Positions 1 through 9,015 of a stretch of 48,096 nt of DNA are shown here, piece after piece (position 1 is the first letter of the stretch; each line of letters opens with the position of its first letter). The translations under genes and the position numbers were made by a program. The notes under the pieces are model-generated. The model searched no databases and was not told where the DNA came from. It worked only from the letters and a program-made list of their open reading frames with translations. Source of the stretch: an uncultured bacterium (GTDB lineage: Bacteria; Nitrospirota; Thermodesulfovibrionia; Thermodesulfovibrionales; CALJEL01). The DNA lies in NCBI GenBank assembly GCA_938074335.1, contig CALJEL010000067.1:1-48096 (forward strand). Reading direction: 5' to 3'.

Positions 1-92
1 TTGTAAAGCTTGCTGAACTCTATGCCCACAGTCTTTATAAATTCTTCAAGTGCCTCCTCAAGCCTTGATACCCTCTCCTTTACCTCTACCAC
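1..92 (-). CDS. Truncated short coiled-coil protein (N-terminal part only)
   Basis: A minus-strand reading frame opens with GTG at 92, 4 bases after a good ribosome binding site (GGAGGT, complement of 97-102), and runs off the window edge after 30 codons. The visible peptide begins VVEVKERVSRLEEALEEF and is rich in Glu, Lys and Leu with heptad-like spacing, so it is probably a coiled coil. I do not recognise a family. It may be a small relative of the repeat coiled-coil protein at 2967-3722. The ribosome binding site and absence of stops are seen directly; that it is a gene is a moderate inference. Confidence 0.4.
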   Translation of the reverse strand, partial: MVEVKERVSRLEEALEEFIKTVGIEFSKLY

Positions 93-157
93 AAAGACCT
101 CCGATGTAGTTTATTATACCACTTCTTACCCTTTTCTATAACAGGGGTCTTAGATAG

Positions 158-410
158 CCTCAATTTGCCGATAGAAATGCATTTTCATCGGGGTTCACGG
201 GGTGAAGCTTGTCTTCACCCCGTGCTCTAATGGCGGGTATGCCTCAAAGCCTTCTTAGACCAGCAGAGCAGTAGTGCAGTAGAGCAGTAGTTTTTATTGA
301 GGAATTTCTTTCTTATTATTTAACTGCTGCGCTGCTGCTCTACTGCTCTATTAAGGTGTCGCGATAAAGCCTTTTCGGCATCCCCCGCCATTCCTATCGG
401 CAGTTTAGGG
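158..410. mobile_element. MITE-like terminal-inverted-repeat element, copy 1 (long form)
   Basis: The left end CCTCAATTTGCCGATAG and the right end CTATCGGCAGTTTAGGG are imperfect inverted repeats of about 22 bp. The element is flanked by an exact 7-bp direct duplication TAGATAG (151-157 and 411-417). Inside lies a perfect 12-bp stem (196-207 with 213-224, loop CTTGT), then a long imperfect hairpin of GCAGTAG-type repeats (about 262-291 with 322-351, roughly 24 of 30 positions pairing). It has no coding capacity. Shorter relatives sit at 24709 and 40526, so it looks like a non-autonomous family mobilised by a transposase elsewhere in the genome. It fills most of the gene-free stretch 93-493. 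Confidence 0.7.
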
Positions 411-493
411 TAGATAGCAAAGCAATATTTTTTCTACTCTCAATTGAAAAGAGGCTATCCTTTGTTCTTTATATGGTTCTCCCCTCTTAGTCA

Positions 494-1477
494 TCATATT
501 TTCAGGCTTCCGAGCTTTATGGCCCTGAACCATAATCTCCTGAGTAAAAGGGTTGAAAATATTACGAGCATAACCAGTATCAGGGTCTCTTTGTGAAAGA
601 GCAGGGCAAGTCCTGAAAGCAATATCTGGATTAGGAGAAGCACAGCCAGCGCCTTTGTGGTGCTACCATATCTTCTTGAGAGCATGTGATGAAGATGTCT
701 TTTATCTGCCTTTAGTGGGTCTTTGTGGAGTCTTCTTCTACGCCATATGGAAAAGATGGTATCAAAAATAGGGATATAGACATTCAATAAAAAGGCAAAG
801 GCTGAGATATCCTTCACATTACTGGCAAGACTAATCGAAAGGGAAGAGACCATAAATCCTATCATATAGCTTCCTGCATCACCCATAAAGCACTTACCGA
901 TTAGATTAAAAATTAAAAAACCAGAGATACCACCAGAAAATAAGAGTGCCTGCACGGCAATTTCAGTATTTCCATAAAAATGGCTCATAACAGCGATGGT
1001 AAAAAGTGATATTACCCCCAAACCGGAACTAAGTCCATTCATCCCATCTACAATATTGTATGCATTTACAAGACCAACTATGCCTATTAATGTAAAAGGT
1101 ATCCCGAGGAAATAAGGAAGCTCAATAATCCCGATGTCAGTAACAACTGAATTACTGATAAGGATGAAGGTAAGGGCAATTAATGCCTGCATAAGCAATC
1201 TTGGCTTTGGAGGCACGAGATCTTTATCCCCAAGAAGGCCTATGAGAAAGATTAAAAGTATACCCAGATTAAGGGAAAACCAGAATTTCTGGCATAGGAG
1301 GACCCCTGTCATGTAACCAGCAAATATCAAAAAACCACCTGTTTTGAGGGTTGGAATGGAATGTATCTTTCTATGATTTGGATAGTCTATAAGTCCCCAT
1401 CTCATGCCTGCAGCCTTTGCAACAGGCCAGGATATAAAAGAGAATATGAATGGTACTAAAAATATTAAAAAATTCAT
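494..1477 (-). CDS. WecA/TagO-like undecaprenyl-phosphate sugar-1-phosphate transferase
   Basis: A 327-residue polytopic membrane protein of glycosyltransferase family 4 (MraY/WecA/TagO superfamily). Such enzymes transfer a HexNAc-1-phosphate from UDP-HexNAc to undecaprenyl phosphate on the cytoplasmic face, starting O-antigen, capsule or teichoic-type glycans. Visible family marks are GDKDLVPPKPRLLMQ (the region of the Asp-rich motif), NAYNIVDGMNGLSSG, FMGDAGSYMIGF and the HIH-equivalent KRHLHHMLSRR. About ten hydrophobic segments span the length, which is normal for WecA. It is the last gene of the minus-strand polysaccharide block, separated from wzz by 277 bp. WecA rather than MraY is preferred because no murein genes are nearby; the sugar is not predictable. 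Confidence 0.88.
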   Translation of the reverse strand: MNFLIFLVPFIFSFISWPVAKAAGMRWGLIDYPNHRKIHSIPTLKTGGFLIFAGYMTGVLLCQKFWFSLNLGILLIFLIGLLGDKDLVPPKPRLLMQALIALTFILISNSVVTDIGIIELPYFLGIPFTLIGIVGLVNAYNIVDGMNGLSSGLGVISLFTIAVMSHFYGNTEIAVQALLFSGGISGFLIFNLIGKCFMGDAGSYMIGFMVSSLSISLASNVKDISAFAFLLNVYIPIFDTIFSIWRRRRLHKDPLKADKRHLHHMLSRRYGSTTKALAVLLLIQILLSGLALLFHKETLILVMLVIFSTLLLRRLWFRAIKLGSLKI

Positions 1478-1754
1478 AAAAATCCTTTTTAGTTTATTAT
1501 CACAGTAAAGTTTTTATATGTCAAGGTAATTTTCACATCTGTAAACATTTTTCCCTTTTCAAAGGCAGTATTTATTTTAAGTGAGTAAGATTTACCATCT
1601 GTAACTTAATGCCACATAAGCTCCTTTATTATAAGGTAAAACAACAAGATTCAAACCCGCTTGTTTTTTCTTATTCACTATCTGGCAGCTTAAGTACAAA
1701 CAAAAGCAAACTTATACCCTCCTTCCTCAAACAATTGTGCAATTTATATCTACC

Positions 1755-2957
1755 TTATCTTTTATTGAAGGGTAGTGTGAACCTTAGATATGATTTTATT
1801 GCATCAAGCCTTTTTCTGTCTTCAGAATTCTCTAATGCCCTGTTTCTCCATTCAAGGATAAAGGCTATGAAGACTGAAAGAAAGAATCCTACAAATGTAG
1901 CCACTATTACCATTAGTGTCCTCTTTGGTTTTGCCCTTTTATCAGGTGGGATTGCCTTATCAACAACCTGTATTATCACTGCATCCCTTGCCTCATCAAG
2001 CCTTGCTGCTTCATAGGCTTTTGTAAGGAGTTCATAGAGGGTTTCATTGTACTTGAGATCTCTTAGTTTTCTTATATATTCTATGCCGACCTCAGGGAGC
2101 CTTCCAGTGGGTATTAGGGGATCAGGATTCTTTCCCCCTTTTTCTTCAAGCTTTTTAAGCTCTGCCTTCATTGCCCTTAATGCCTCTTCTGCCTTTTGAA
2201 GATCAGGATTATTGGGTGTTGAGTATGTCCTCATAACCTTGAGCTCTACCTCTTTTGCTGCAATTTGTGCCCTGAGATCTGCTATCCCTTCAATAATAGC
2301 CTTTGCCTGTTCTTCCACCTTTATGGCACCTGTTCTTTCCTGAAGTCTTCTGAATTCTTCTTCTGTCTTCATCAGATTGAGTTTTGTATTCTTTAACTCC
2401 TCCTCAAAGAATAATCTCCTCTGGGATGCCTCTGTAATGGCAAGACCCCTTGTAAGTTTTCTTAATTCATCCACAAAGGCATTTGCCATATCAGCAGCCC
2501 TCACAGGGTCTTTATCATCAACGGAGAGAGTAATAATACCACTTTTACTATCTACTGCTATGTCTATATTATCAAGTAAGCTTTTCCTTGTATCCATAAG
2601 ATATTTTTGCTTATAGAGTTCCATTAATTTGAACCTTTCTATTATCCTGTCAAGAACAGTATTGCTTTTTAAAAGCCCTGCGTAAAGGTCAGAAGGCGTC
2701 TTAATACCAATTGCACCTGCAAGACCTACCTCACCGCTAAGTGCTGATAGCATTCCGAGGGCTGAACTTGATGATGTCTGTGGGGGCAGGATTCTTGTCT
2801 CAGCCCTGTAGATGGGCGGCATAAGGAGGCTTATAATGGCAGTAACTAAGGCAATCCCGAATGTGACAGCCATTATAAGCCTTTTTCGCTTTAAAAGCAC
2901 GATAAGAAGGTCAAGTAGGTTTATCTCATCTTCCTGCTGCATCTCTTTTTCTTCCAA
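1755..2957 (-). CDS. Wzz-family polysaccharide chain-length determinant / export protein
   Basis: A 400-residue inner-membrane protein with the Wzz topology: a short cytoplasmic N-terminus (EINLLDLLIVLLKRKRL), a first transmembrane helix at about residues 28-50 followed by the typical YRAETRILPP segment, a long periplasmic coiled coil (about 190-280), and a second helix near 345-370 with a short C-tail. It lacks a C-terminal tyrosine-kinase domain, so it is the two-helix polysaccharide co-polymerase type. Proteins of this family set the chain length of exported polysaccharide and contact an outer-membrane Wza/SLBB exporter, here encoded three genes upstream. It lies 9 bp downstream of the repeat coiled-coil gene, so co-transcription is likely. 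Confidence 0.88.
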   Translation of the reverse strand: MEEKEMQQEDEINLLDLLIVLLKRKRLIMAVTFGIALVTAIISLLMPPIYRAETRILPPQTSSSSALGMLSALSGEVGLAGAIGIKTPSDLYAGLLKSNTVLDRIIERFKLMELYKQKYLMDTRKSLLDNIDIAVDSKSGIITLSVDDKDPVRAADMANAFVDELRKLTRGLAITEASQRRLFFEEELKNTKLNLMKTEEEFRRLQERTGAIKVEEQAKAIIEGIADLRAQIAAKEVELKVMRTYSTPNNPDLQKAEEALRAMKAELKKLEEKGGKNPDPLIPTGRLPEVGIEYIRKLRDLKYNETLYELLTKAYEAARLDEARDAVIIQVVDKAIPPDKRAKPKRTLMVIVATFVGFFLSVFIAFILEWRNRALENSEDRKRLDAIKSYLRFTLPFNKR

Positions 2958-2966
2958 TTTTACTCC

Positions 2967-3722
2967 CTATGTGCTGATAATGTTTTCCAGTCTATTAAGC
3001 CGTTCCTTAAGCTCAATATACTGCCTTTTTAATTGATTTTCAGCAATAATACGCTCCTGTTCCTTTTTCTCGAGCATCCCTGCAAGTCTATCCAGATGTG
3101 TTAGCAACAAACCAAAATTTATCATCTCAAACTTTCTATGAAGATCCTTTACATCTTCATCATAGTGTTTAAAGAAGCTCAGCGTCCTTTCTGAGAATGA
3201 TTCTAATCTTTCTGAGATATTCTTTATAAGGATATCAAAGTCCTCTTTTGTAATGTAAATCTTGAGGTCATCATGGGTCACCATCTCGTCCCTCAGTGCC
3301 TTGATCTCAGCCGTAAGCTCTGCCCTCAGTTTTTTGAGGTCTTCTTTTGTGGCGAAGGCCTTGAGGTCTTCTTTTGTGGCCATTTCTGAACGAATCCTTT
3401 CAAGGTCTTCTTTTGTGGCGAAGGCCTTGAGGTCTTCTTTTGTGGCGAAGGCCTTGAGGTCTTCTTTTGTGGCGAAGGCCTTGAGGTCTTCTTTTGTGGC
3501 GAAGGCCTTAAGGTCTTCTTTTGTGGCGAAGGCCTTAAGGTCTTCTTTTGTGGCGAAGGCCTTGAGGTCTTCTTTTGTGGCTACTTCTGAACGAATCCTT
3601 TCAAGGTCTTCTTTTGTGGCAAAAGCCTTGAGGTCTTCTTTTGTGGCTACTTCTTGTCTAAAGGCATTAAGTTCCTCTTTAATTGCCTCTCTTAAAAGCT
3701 TAATAATCTCCTTTTCATTCAT
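2967..3722 (-). CDS. Coiled-coil protein with tandem 9-residue ATKEDLKAF repeats
   Basis: A 251-residue hydrophilic protein with no signal peptide or membrane segment. Residues about 25-130 consist of near-identical nonapeptides (ATKEDLKAF) with two 13-residue variants (ATKEDLERIRSEV/M), flanked by Glu/Lys-rich coiled coils. The C-terminal half (LTAEIKALRDEM onward) is a more ordinary coiled coil. Similar ATKEDL-repeat proteins are common hypothetical proteins in bacteria, but I know of no established function. It sits inside the polysaccharide export block, overlapping VanZ by 4 bp and ending 9 bp before wzz, so it is co-transcribed with envelope genes. The repeat DNA is near-identical (see 3334-3650), implying recent expansion. 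The start at 3722 is supported by the ATGA overlap. Confidence 0.75.
   Translation of the reverse strand: MNEKEIIKLLREAIKEELNAFRQEVATKEDLKAFATKEDLERIRSEVATKEDLKAFATKEDLKAFATKEDLKAFATKEDLKAFATKEDLKAFATKEDLKAFATKEDLERIRSEMATKEDLKAFATKEDLKKLRAELTAEIKALRDEMVTHDDLKIYITKEDFDILIKNISERLESFSERTLSFFKHYDEDVKDLHRKFEMINFGLLLTHLDRLAGMLEKKEQERIIAENQLKRQYIELKERLNRLENIIST
3334..3650. repeat. 27-bp coding tandem repeat (ATKEDLKAF units)
   Basis: Plus-strand units TTGAGGTCTTCTTTTGTGG plus CGAAGGCC (27 bp) run uninterrupted and almost identically from 3427 to 3561, with the only change a silent G-to-A in two units. Further units lie at 3334-3360 and 3562-3650, interleaved with variants that carry a longer linker. 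Unit length keeps the frame, so copy number can change by slippage or recombination without breaking the gene. Confidence 0.9.
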
Positions 3723-4099
3723 AAAGATCTCCCCTTAAAGTTTATTCTATTATAAAACATCTGTCTTAATCTTGCACCGATAAAACTGCCTGTGGAGTCA
3801 GCAAGGAAGTCTGCTAAAGAGGCCTCCCTTCCTGGCACAAAGGACTGATGGATCTCATCAGAAAGTCCATAGACTGTTGATATAATCCAGGCTATAAGGA
3901 TATAAGACCTTACACCCAATTCCTTTATTGACCATGAAATGATAAATCCAAGTATTGCATATTCAATAATATGAAGCACCTTATCAATACCAGGAACTAA
4001 TTCATATTTTATCGGTTCCGGAATGGAAGAGAGATAAAATATCAAGACCATATAAATGATTGCCAGTGACAGGAGAAGATATCCTTTCTTAGACTTCAT
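3719..4099 (-). CDS. VanZ-like membrane protein
   Basis: A VanZ-family protein of 126 residues from the chosen start MKSKKGYL. An upstream ATG at 4156 would overlap the SLBB gene by 38 bp and add an unrelated hydrophilic head, so I prefer 4099. Four hydrophobic helices are visible, with family features SSIPEP after helix 1, DKVLHIIEYAILGF (conserved D-K-x-x-H), and LSDEIHQSFVPGREASLADFLAD near the third helix, all typical of VanZ. The family's role outside glycopeptide resistance is unclear; it often occurs with exopolysaccharide genes, as here. It follows the exporter gene by 19 bp and overlaps the next gene by 4 bp. Confidence 0.85.
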   Translation of the reverse strand: MKSKKGYLLLSLAIIYMVLIFYLSSIPEPIKYELVPGIDKVLHIIEYAILGFIISWSIKELGVRSYILIAWIISTVYGLSDEIHQSFVPGREASLADFLADSTGSFIGARLRQMFYNRINFKGRSL

Positions 4100-4118
4100 A
4101 ATGCCATCAGTAAAACGC

Positions 4119-6278
4119 TTAAAATGCCACAATAAGCACTCCTGCAGTAACTGCAATCTGATATAGTATCTGCGTTATGTCTTTTATATTACGCATCCAG
4201 GCAATACGGACAAGTTTTTCAGGGACAACTATGGTGTCACCTGGCTCTATCTGGAATTTATTCCATGAGATACCAAAGATTCCTTTACTTGTCCTAACAG
4301 CTCTGCCATCTACCTTAAGGATAAATACATTGGACTTATCTGCACCCTCTGTATATCCACCAGCAAGGTCAATGTAGTCAGAGAGGTCCTTTTCAGGGTC
4401 AAAGAGAAATGCACTTTGATTATATACAGAGCCTATCACCTGAACAGTTGCTGGGAGTTCAGGAATGTGAAGGCTATCTCCATCCTCAAGGGTTATATCC
4501 CATGGTGTACCCTTAATTCTTTCAGGCAGGTCAATACGCACAACCATCCTTCCAAGTGCCTTAACCTGCCTTAATCTCTGTATAAACTGCCTCTTCTGCT
4601 CTGTCTCCACCTGAAATATCCTTGCCTCCTCAGGGGTGGTGGCTGTGGCAGTGGCTGCTGAACTAACACTCAAAAGCTCTCTCTCAAGTCTGTCTATCAT
4701 CTCATCTATCTGCCTTTGCTGTAATTCTTTAACAGAAGGTCTTGTAAACACTGCACCCCTTAAGTAGGCCTTATCAGTATAGCCACCAGCACGCTCAATA
4801 AGAGAAGAAAGGGTCTCACCCTTCATGATTGTATAGGTTCCAGGGAACTTCACTTCACCAGTAATCCTTACTGTCCTGTAAAGCTCCCATTCAGGCACAG
4901 TGCGGACAAAGAGATAGTCGTCTATTTCTAATGATATGTTATGTTGAGGATCACCCTCCATAGCCTTAGATAGATCAATAACAAATCTTTCAGTCTGAGG
5001 TCCTGATTGTGTCGGCTTTACCCTCGTAATTTCTGCCTGTTTGGATGCATAATATAGTAGACCACCTGCTAAAGAGATAACATCCTTAACCCTTGTGACT
5101 CCTGGTATAACTCCATAGACACCGGGGTTTGCAACTGCACCTGAGAGTATCATAGTAGTTTTTAATTCTACAAGAGGATAAATCTTTATCAAGTCACCAT
5201 CCATAAGAATAAAATTTTTATCAGGATACTTTTCTACATCGATTAAGTCACTCTCAAATATTATCTTGAATTGATTATTCTCAAGCCTCTGGATCTGTAC
5301 TCTTCCTTTAAATGCAAAACTTTGAAGGCCTCCTGCCATTTTTATTAAATCCAAAAGTCTCGTTTCTCCCTTCAATTCATATATAGCGGGTCTCTTTACA
5401 TTCCCTGCAATCCCAACCAGTGGACCCACTGGTGGTATAAATATCACATCCTCAGGCATAAGCCGTATGTCTTTTGTCTTGTCTCCTTTAAGAAGGAGGT
5501 CATACATATCAAAATGGACTATTGTTTCACCATTCCTTTTTACCTGTATGTCTCTCATTGTGCCGACCTTGCTTGGTCCACCTGCCTCAAAAAGGGCATT
5601 TACAAGGGTTGCAAGGGATGATACTGTATATGCCCCTGGCCTCGCCGCATTTCCAACCACATAGACCCTTATGGTTCTGAGCTGGCCCATGCTTACATTC
5701 ATCTCAAAACCTGTATAGTATTTTGATAACTCCTTATAAAGTACTTCCTTGAGTTCTTTAAAGGTAAGGCCTGTTACACCAAGGACCCCTATCTTCGGTA
5801 TAGAGATATTGCCATCCCTGTCAACAACAACACTCCATTGACCATCAATCTTGCCCCATATAGAGATCTTTATCTCATCTCCCGGGCCAATAACATAATC
5901 CGGACCAACAGGAACCTTTTCTACAGGTGCAAAGGTAGAGGGAGGCCTTATAAAAAGGTCATAACCAAATTGACGGATCTCAGTGGAAATTGTTTGTGGG
6001 GATTTCCCTGAAACAAATTGCTCAAATTCAGATAAGCCTTCAACTTGAGGTTGTGCAGGCTGGACTGCCTCTGGTGTTGCTGGTTTGATCTCCTGAGGCG
6101 AGATCTCCTGTGGTTTAATTTCTTGAGGTTTAACCTCCTTAGGAATTGCCTCTATAGATGGCTGTATAGTTTGGGACTGAATCTGAGGCACTGCAGGACT
6201 AACCTGAATCTGCTGGGCAAAAACTTTTCCTGAAAGAATAAATACCAGCAAAATAGCTATAGACCATTTAATCTTCAT
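4119..6278 (-). CDS. SLBB-domain outer-membrane polysaccharide export protein (Wza-like)
   Basis: A 719-residue secreted protein. An N-terminal signal peptide (MKIKWSIAILLVFILSGKVFA) is followed by a low-complexity linker of Pro-Gln-Glu repeats (KPQEI units, about residues 40-75). A polysaccharide export (Poly_export) domain follows (DYVIGPGDEIKISIWG, about 128-205), then several SLBB repeats (for example RTIRVYVVGNAARPGAY, TTMILSGAVANPGVYGV, RTVRITGEVKFPGTY, ATVQVIGSVYNQSAF). It ends in a hydrophobic segment (ITQILYQIAVTAGVLIVAF) suited to an outer-membrane helix. Proteins of this type form the outer-membrane channel of Wzz/Wzx/Wzy-type systems. It is the first gene of the minus-strand block that contains VanZ, Wzz and the glycophosphotransferase. 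Confidence 0.9.
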   Translation of the reverse strand: MKIKWSIAILLVFILSGKVFAQQIQVSPAVPQIQSQTIQPSIEAIPKEVKPQEIKPQEISPQEIKPATPEAVQPAQPQVEGLSEFEQFVSGKSPQTISTEIRQFGYDLFIRPPSTFAPVEKVPVGPDYVIGPGDEIKISIWGKIDGQWSVVVDRDGNISIPKIGVLGVTGLTFKELKEVLYKELSKYYTGFEMNVSMGQLRTIRVYVVGNAARPGAYTVSSLATLVNALFEAGGPSKVGTMRDIQVKRNGETIVHFDMYDLLLKGDKTKDIRLMPEDVIFIPPVGPLVGIAGNVKRPAIYELKGETRLLDLIKMAGGLQSFAFKGRVQIQRLENNQFKIIFESDLIDVEKYPDKNFILMDGDLIKIYPLVELKTTMILSGAVANPGVYGVIPGVTRVKDVISLAGGLLYYASKQAEITRVKPTQSGPQTERFVIDLSKAMEGDPQHNISLEIDDYLFVRTVPEWELYRTVRITGEVKFPGTYTIMKGETLSSLIERAGGYTDKAYLRGAVFTRPSVKELQQRQIDEMIDRLERELLSVSSAATATATTPEEARIFQVETEQKRQFIQRLRQVKALGRMVVRIDLPERIKGTPWDITLEDGDSLHIPELPATVQVIGSVYNQSAFLFDPEKDLSDYIDLAGGYTEGADKSNVFILKVDGRAVRTSKGIFGISWNKFQIEPGDTIVVPEKLVRIAWMRNIKDITQILYQIAVTAGVLIVAF

Positions 6279-6441
6279 AACTTATCTCCTTTAGAGAGCG
6301 GTTTAGATTAATTGATAATATATCAGATTCTTCCTAAGCTTTGTCAATCTGGAAAGAGCTTGCAAAAGTGGGTTTGGATTTTCCTCAATTGAAAAAATCC
6401 CTTCATACCAGTTATAGTTAAAGGTTAAAGAGTTTTAAGTT

Positions 6442-9015
6442 ATGCCTGTACAGGAATTTATTATAGTAAAGGGAGCATCAGAGCATAATCTTAAGGGGAT
6501 AGATGTGGCTATCCCGAGAAATAAGATTACTGTAATTACAGGTCCCTCCGGTTCAGGAAAGTCTTCACTTGCAATGGATACTATTTATGCAGAGGCCCAG
6601 AGGCGTTATATGGAGAGCCTCTCATCCTATGCAAGGCAGTTTATCGAGCAGCTCAAAAAACCTGATGTCCAATCCATAACTGGACTATCACCCTCTATAG
6701 CCATAGATCAGAAGACTGTTACAAGAAGCCCCCGCTCAACAGTTGGGACCATCACAGAGATATATGATTATATGAGGGTAATCTATACAAGGATCGGGAA
6801 ACCCTACTGTTATAATTGCGGCACACCCCTTGCCGGACAGAAGATAGAGGGTATCATAGAGGCTGTTAAGGCCCTTCCTCATGGGACAAGGCTTCAGGTA
6901 TTATCCCAGATAGCCAGGGAAAGAAAGGGTGAATATAAAAAAGAGCTTGATTCCATGAGAAGGGAGGGTTTTTTAAGGGCAAGGATCGATGGCAGGATGG
7001 TTGACCTGGTTGAAGGTCTAAAGCTCAAGAAGACACAGAGACATACTGTAGAGATTGTGATAGACAGGTTTATAGTAAAACCAGGCATAGATAAAAAGAT
7101 AGCCAGTTCAATAGAAATAGCCCTCAGATATTCTGACATTATAATCATAAACCTTGTGGATGAGGGAAGGGATATTCTTTTCAGTAAATCCCTTGCCTGT
7201 CCTGAATGCGGGATAAGCTATCCAGAAATAACACCAAGGCTTTTCTCCTTTAACAGTCCCTATGGTGCCTGTCCTAAGTGTAAGGGGATAGGATTTGAGG
7301 ATCTGAGAGAGTTATACGAGAAAGAAATTACTGAAGAGGACATGCTCTCAGAGCCTCTTATTGATGAAGAATCCCTTAGATTCGAAAGGTGCAGTGAATG
7401 CAATGGAACCCGACTGAGGAAAGAGGCCCTCGGCATCCGGCTCCATGACCTCAACATAGCCCAATTCAGCAGTCTTACGGTGAGGGATGCTATTAAATTT
7501 TTAAAAGAACTTGAACTCTCCAGAAGAGAGGCCTTTATTGTGGCAAGACCTTTGAAGGAGGTTCAGGACAGGCTTGGGTTTCTTGAAAGGGTAGGGCTTG
7601 ATTACCTTACACTGGACAGGCCAACTTTAACCCTTTCAGGTGGAGAGGCCCAGAGGATAAGGCTTGCCACACAGATTGGTTCAAGACTTACAGGTGTCCT
7701 TTACGTCCTTGATGAACCAAGTATAGGGCTTCATCCAAGGGATTGTAAAAAGCTCCTTGATACTATTGCCTCTATCAGAGATGCTCAAAATACAGTCATA
7801 ATAGTTGAGCATGATGAGGAGACCATAAGACATGCTGACCATATCATAGATATGGGTCCTGGAGGAGGGATCTATGGAGGAGAGATCGTTGCCTCAGGAA
7901 CCTTACAGGAGATAATAAGCAATCCTGTCTCCCTCACAGGAAGATACCTTAGAGGAGAGCTTTCCATACCAGTCCCAGCATCAAGAAGAAAGCCAGTTGA
8001 TTATATTGAGATTACAGGTGCCTCAGAATTTAATCTTAAAAATGTTGATATTAAGATTCCCCTGGGTGTATTTGTTTGCGTTACAGGTGTCTCTGGATCT
8101 GGCAAGAGCACACTTTTTATAGATATCCTCTACCGGGCAGCTGTTAATGCCCTTTATAATACAGGCCTTAAGGCAGGCAAATTCAAGAGGATCAGGGGCC
8201 TTGAAAGGATAAAAAGGGTATTATGTGTTGACCAGAGACCCCTTGGAAGGACACCACGGTCAAATCCAGCAACATATACGGGAATATTCACATTAATCAG
8301 GGAACTCTTTGCTCAGGTACCTGAGGCACGCATGAGGGGATACAGGGCCTCAAGGTTCAGTTTTAATGTACCAGGAGGCAGATGCGAGGCCTGTGGTGGT
8401 GATGGTCTTAAGAAAGTGGAGATGCATTTTTTGCCAGATGTATATGTGCCCTGCGATGAGTGTAAAGGCAAAAGATATAACAGGGAGACCCTTGAGATCA
8501 GATTCAGGGATAAAAATATTGCTGATGTCCTTGATATGACTGTATCAGAGGCGGTTGAGTTTTTCAAGAATATACCTCATGTAAGTTCACGGCTCAGGAT
8601 ACTTGAGGAGGTAGGTCTTGGCTATATAAAGCTCGGACAGCCTGTTACATCCCTTTCAGGAGGAGAGGCCCAGAGGATAAGGCTTTCAAGGGAATTTGTT
8701 AAAAGGTCAAAGGGCCATACACTTTATATACTTGATGAGCCCACAACAGGTCTTCATTTTGCGGATATAGAGAGACTGCTTTCAGTGATAAATAAACTTG
8801 TTGACAATGGTAATACCGTAATAGTGATTGAACATAACCTTGATGTGATAAAATCAGCAGACTATATAATAGACATGGGTCCTGAAAGTGGTGACAGGGG
8901 AGGAGAGGTTATAGCCACAGGTACTCCTGAAGAGGTGGCAATGAATCCTCGCTCATGGACAGGTAGATTTTTGAGAGAAAAACTATTTCTGGCTCAAAAA
9001 ACTGCTACAGGATGA
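6442..9015 (+). CDS. uvrA: UvrA excinuclease ATPase lacking the insertion domain
   Basis: The damage-recognition ATPase of nucleotide excision repair, acting with UvrB and UvrC. Both ABC modules are complete: Walker A GPSGSGKS (34-41) and GVSGSGKS (549-556), signatures LSGGE (398-402 and 738-742), and Walker B VLDEPS and ILDEPT. The first zinc module has C253, C256, C277 and C280; the second has C648, C651, C671 and C674. The UvrB-binding region (about 130-245) is present, so this is not the UvrA2 class. At 857 residues it is about 80 shorter than the usual 940. The gap is precise: only about 36 residues separate C280 from the CSEC motif at C317, where roughly 110-120 normally hold the insertion domain. 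The apbE gene overlaps its stop by 4 bp. Confidence 0.95.
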   Translation: MPVQEFIIVKGASEHNLKGIDVAIPRNKITVITGPSGSGKSSLAMDTIYAEAQRRYMESLSSYARQFIEQLKKPDVQSITGLSPSIAIDQKTVTRSPRSTVGTITEIYDYMRVIYTRIGKPYCYNCGTPLAGQKIEGIIEAVKALPHGTRLQVLSQIARERKGEYKKELDSMRREGFLRARIDGRMVDLVEGLKLKKTQRHTVEIVIDRFIVKPGIDKKIASSIEIALRYSDIIIINLVDEGRDILFSKSLACPECGISYPEITPRLFSFNSPYGACPKCKGIGFEDLRELYEKEITEEDMLSEPLIDEESLRFERCSECNGTRLRKEALGIRLHDLNIAQFSSLTVRDAIKFLKELELSRREAFIVARPLKEVQDRLGFLERVGLDYLTLDRPTLTLSGGEAQRIRLATQIGSRLTGVLYVLDEPSIGLHPRDCKKLLDTIASIRDAQNTVIIVEHDEETIRHADHIIDMGPGGGIYGGEIVASGTLQEIISNPVSLTGRYLRGELSIPVPASRRKPVDYIEITGASEFNLKNVDIKIPLGVFVCVTGVSGSGKSTLFIDILYRAAVNALYNTGLKAGKFKRIRGLERIKRVLCVDQRPLGRTPRSNPATYTGIFTLIRELFAQVPEARMRGYRASRFSFNVPGGRCEACGGDGLKKVEMHFLPDVYVPCDECKGKRYNRETLEIRFRDKNIADVLDMTVSEAVEFFKNIPHVSSRLRILEEVGLGYIKLGQPVTSLSGGEAQRIRLSREFVKRSKGHTLYILDEPTTGLHFADIERLLSVINKLVDNGNTVIVIEHNLDVIKSADYIIDMGPESGDRGGEVIATGTPEEVAMNPRSWTGRFLREKLFLAQKTATG

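Noticed and set aside
1609-2016. Plus-strand open frame of 135 codons
   Set aside because: It mostly overlaps the 3' part of the wzz gene antisense and has no ribosome binding site or recognisable domain.
3334-3650. CRISPR array
   Set aside because: Units are contiguous coding tandem repeats without spacers and keep the reading frame.
3262-3738. Plus-strand open frame of 158 codons across the 27-bp repeats
   Set aside because: It is the antisense shadow of the ATKEDL repeat protein; its SSFVAKALR repeats arise from the same 27-bp unit and it lacks a start context.
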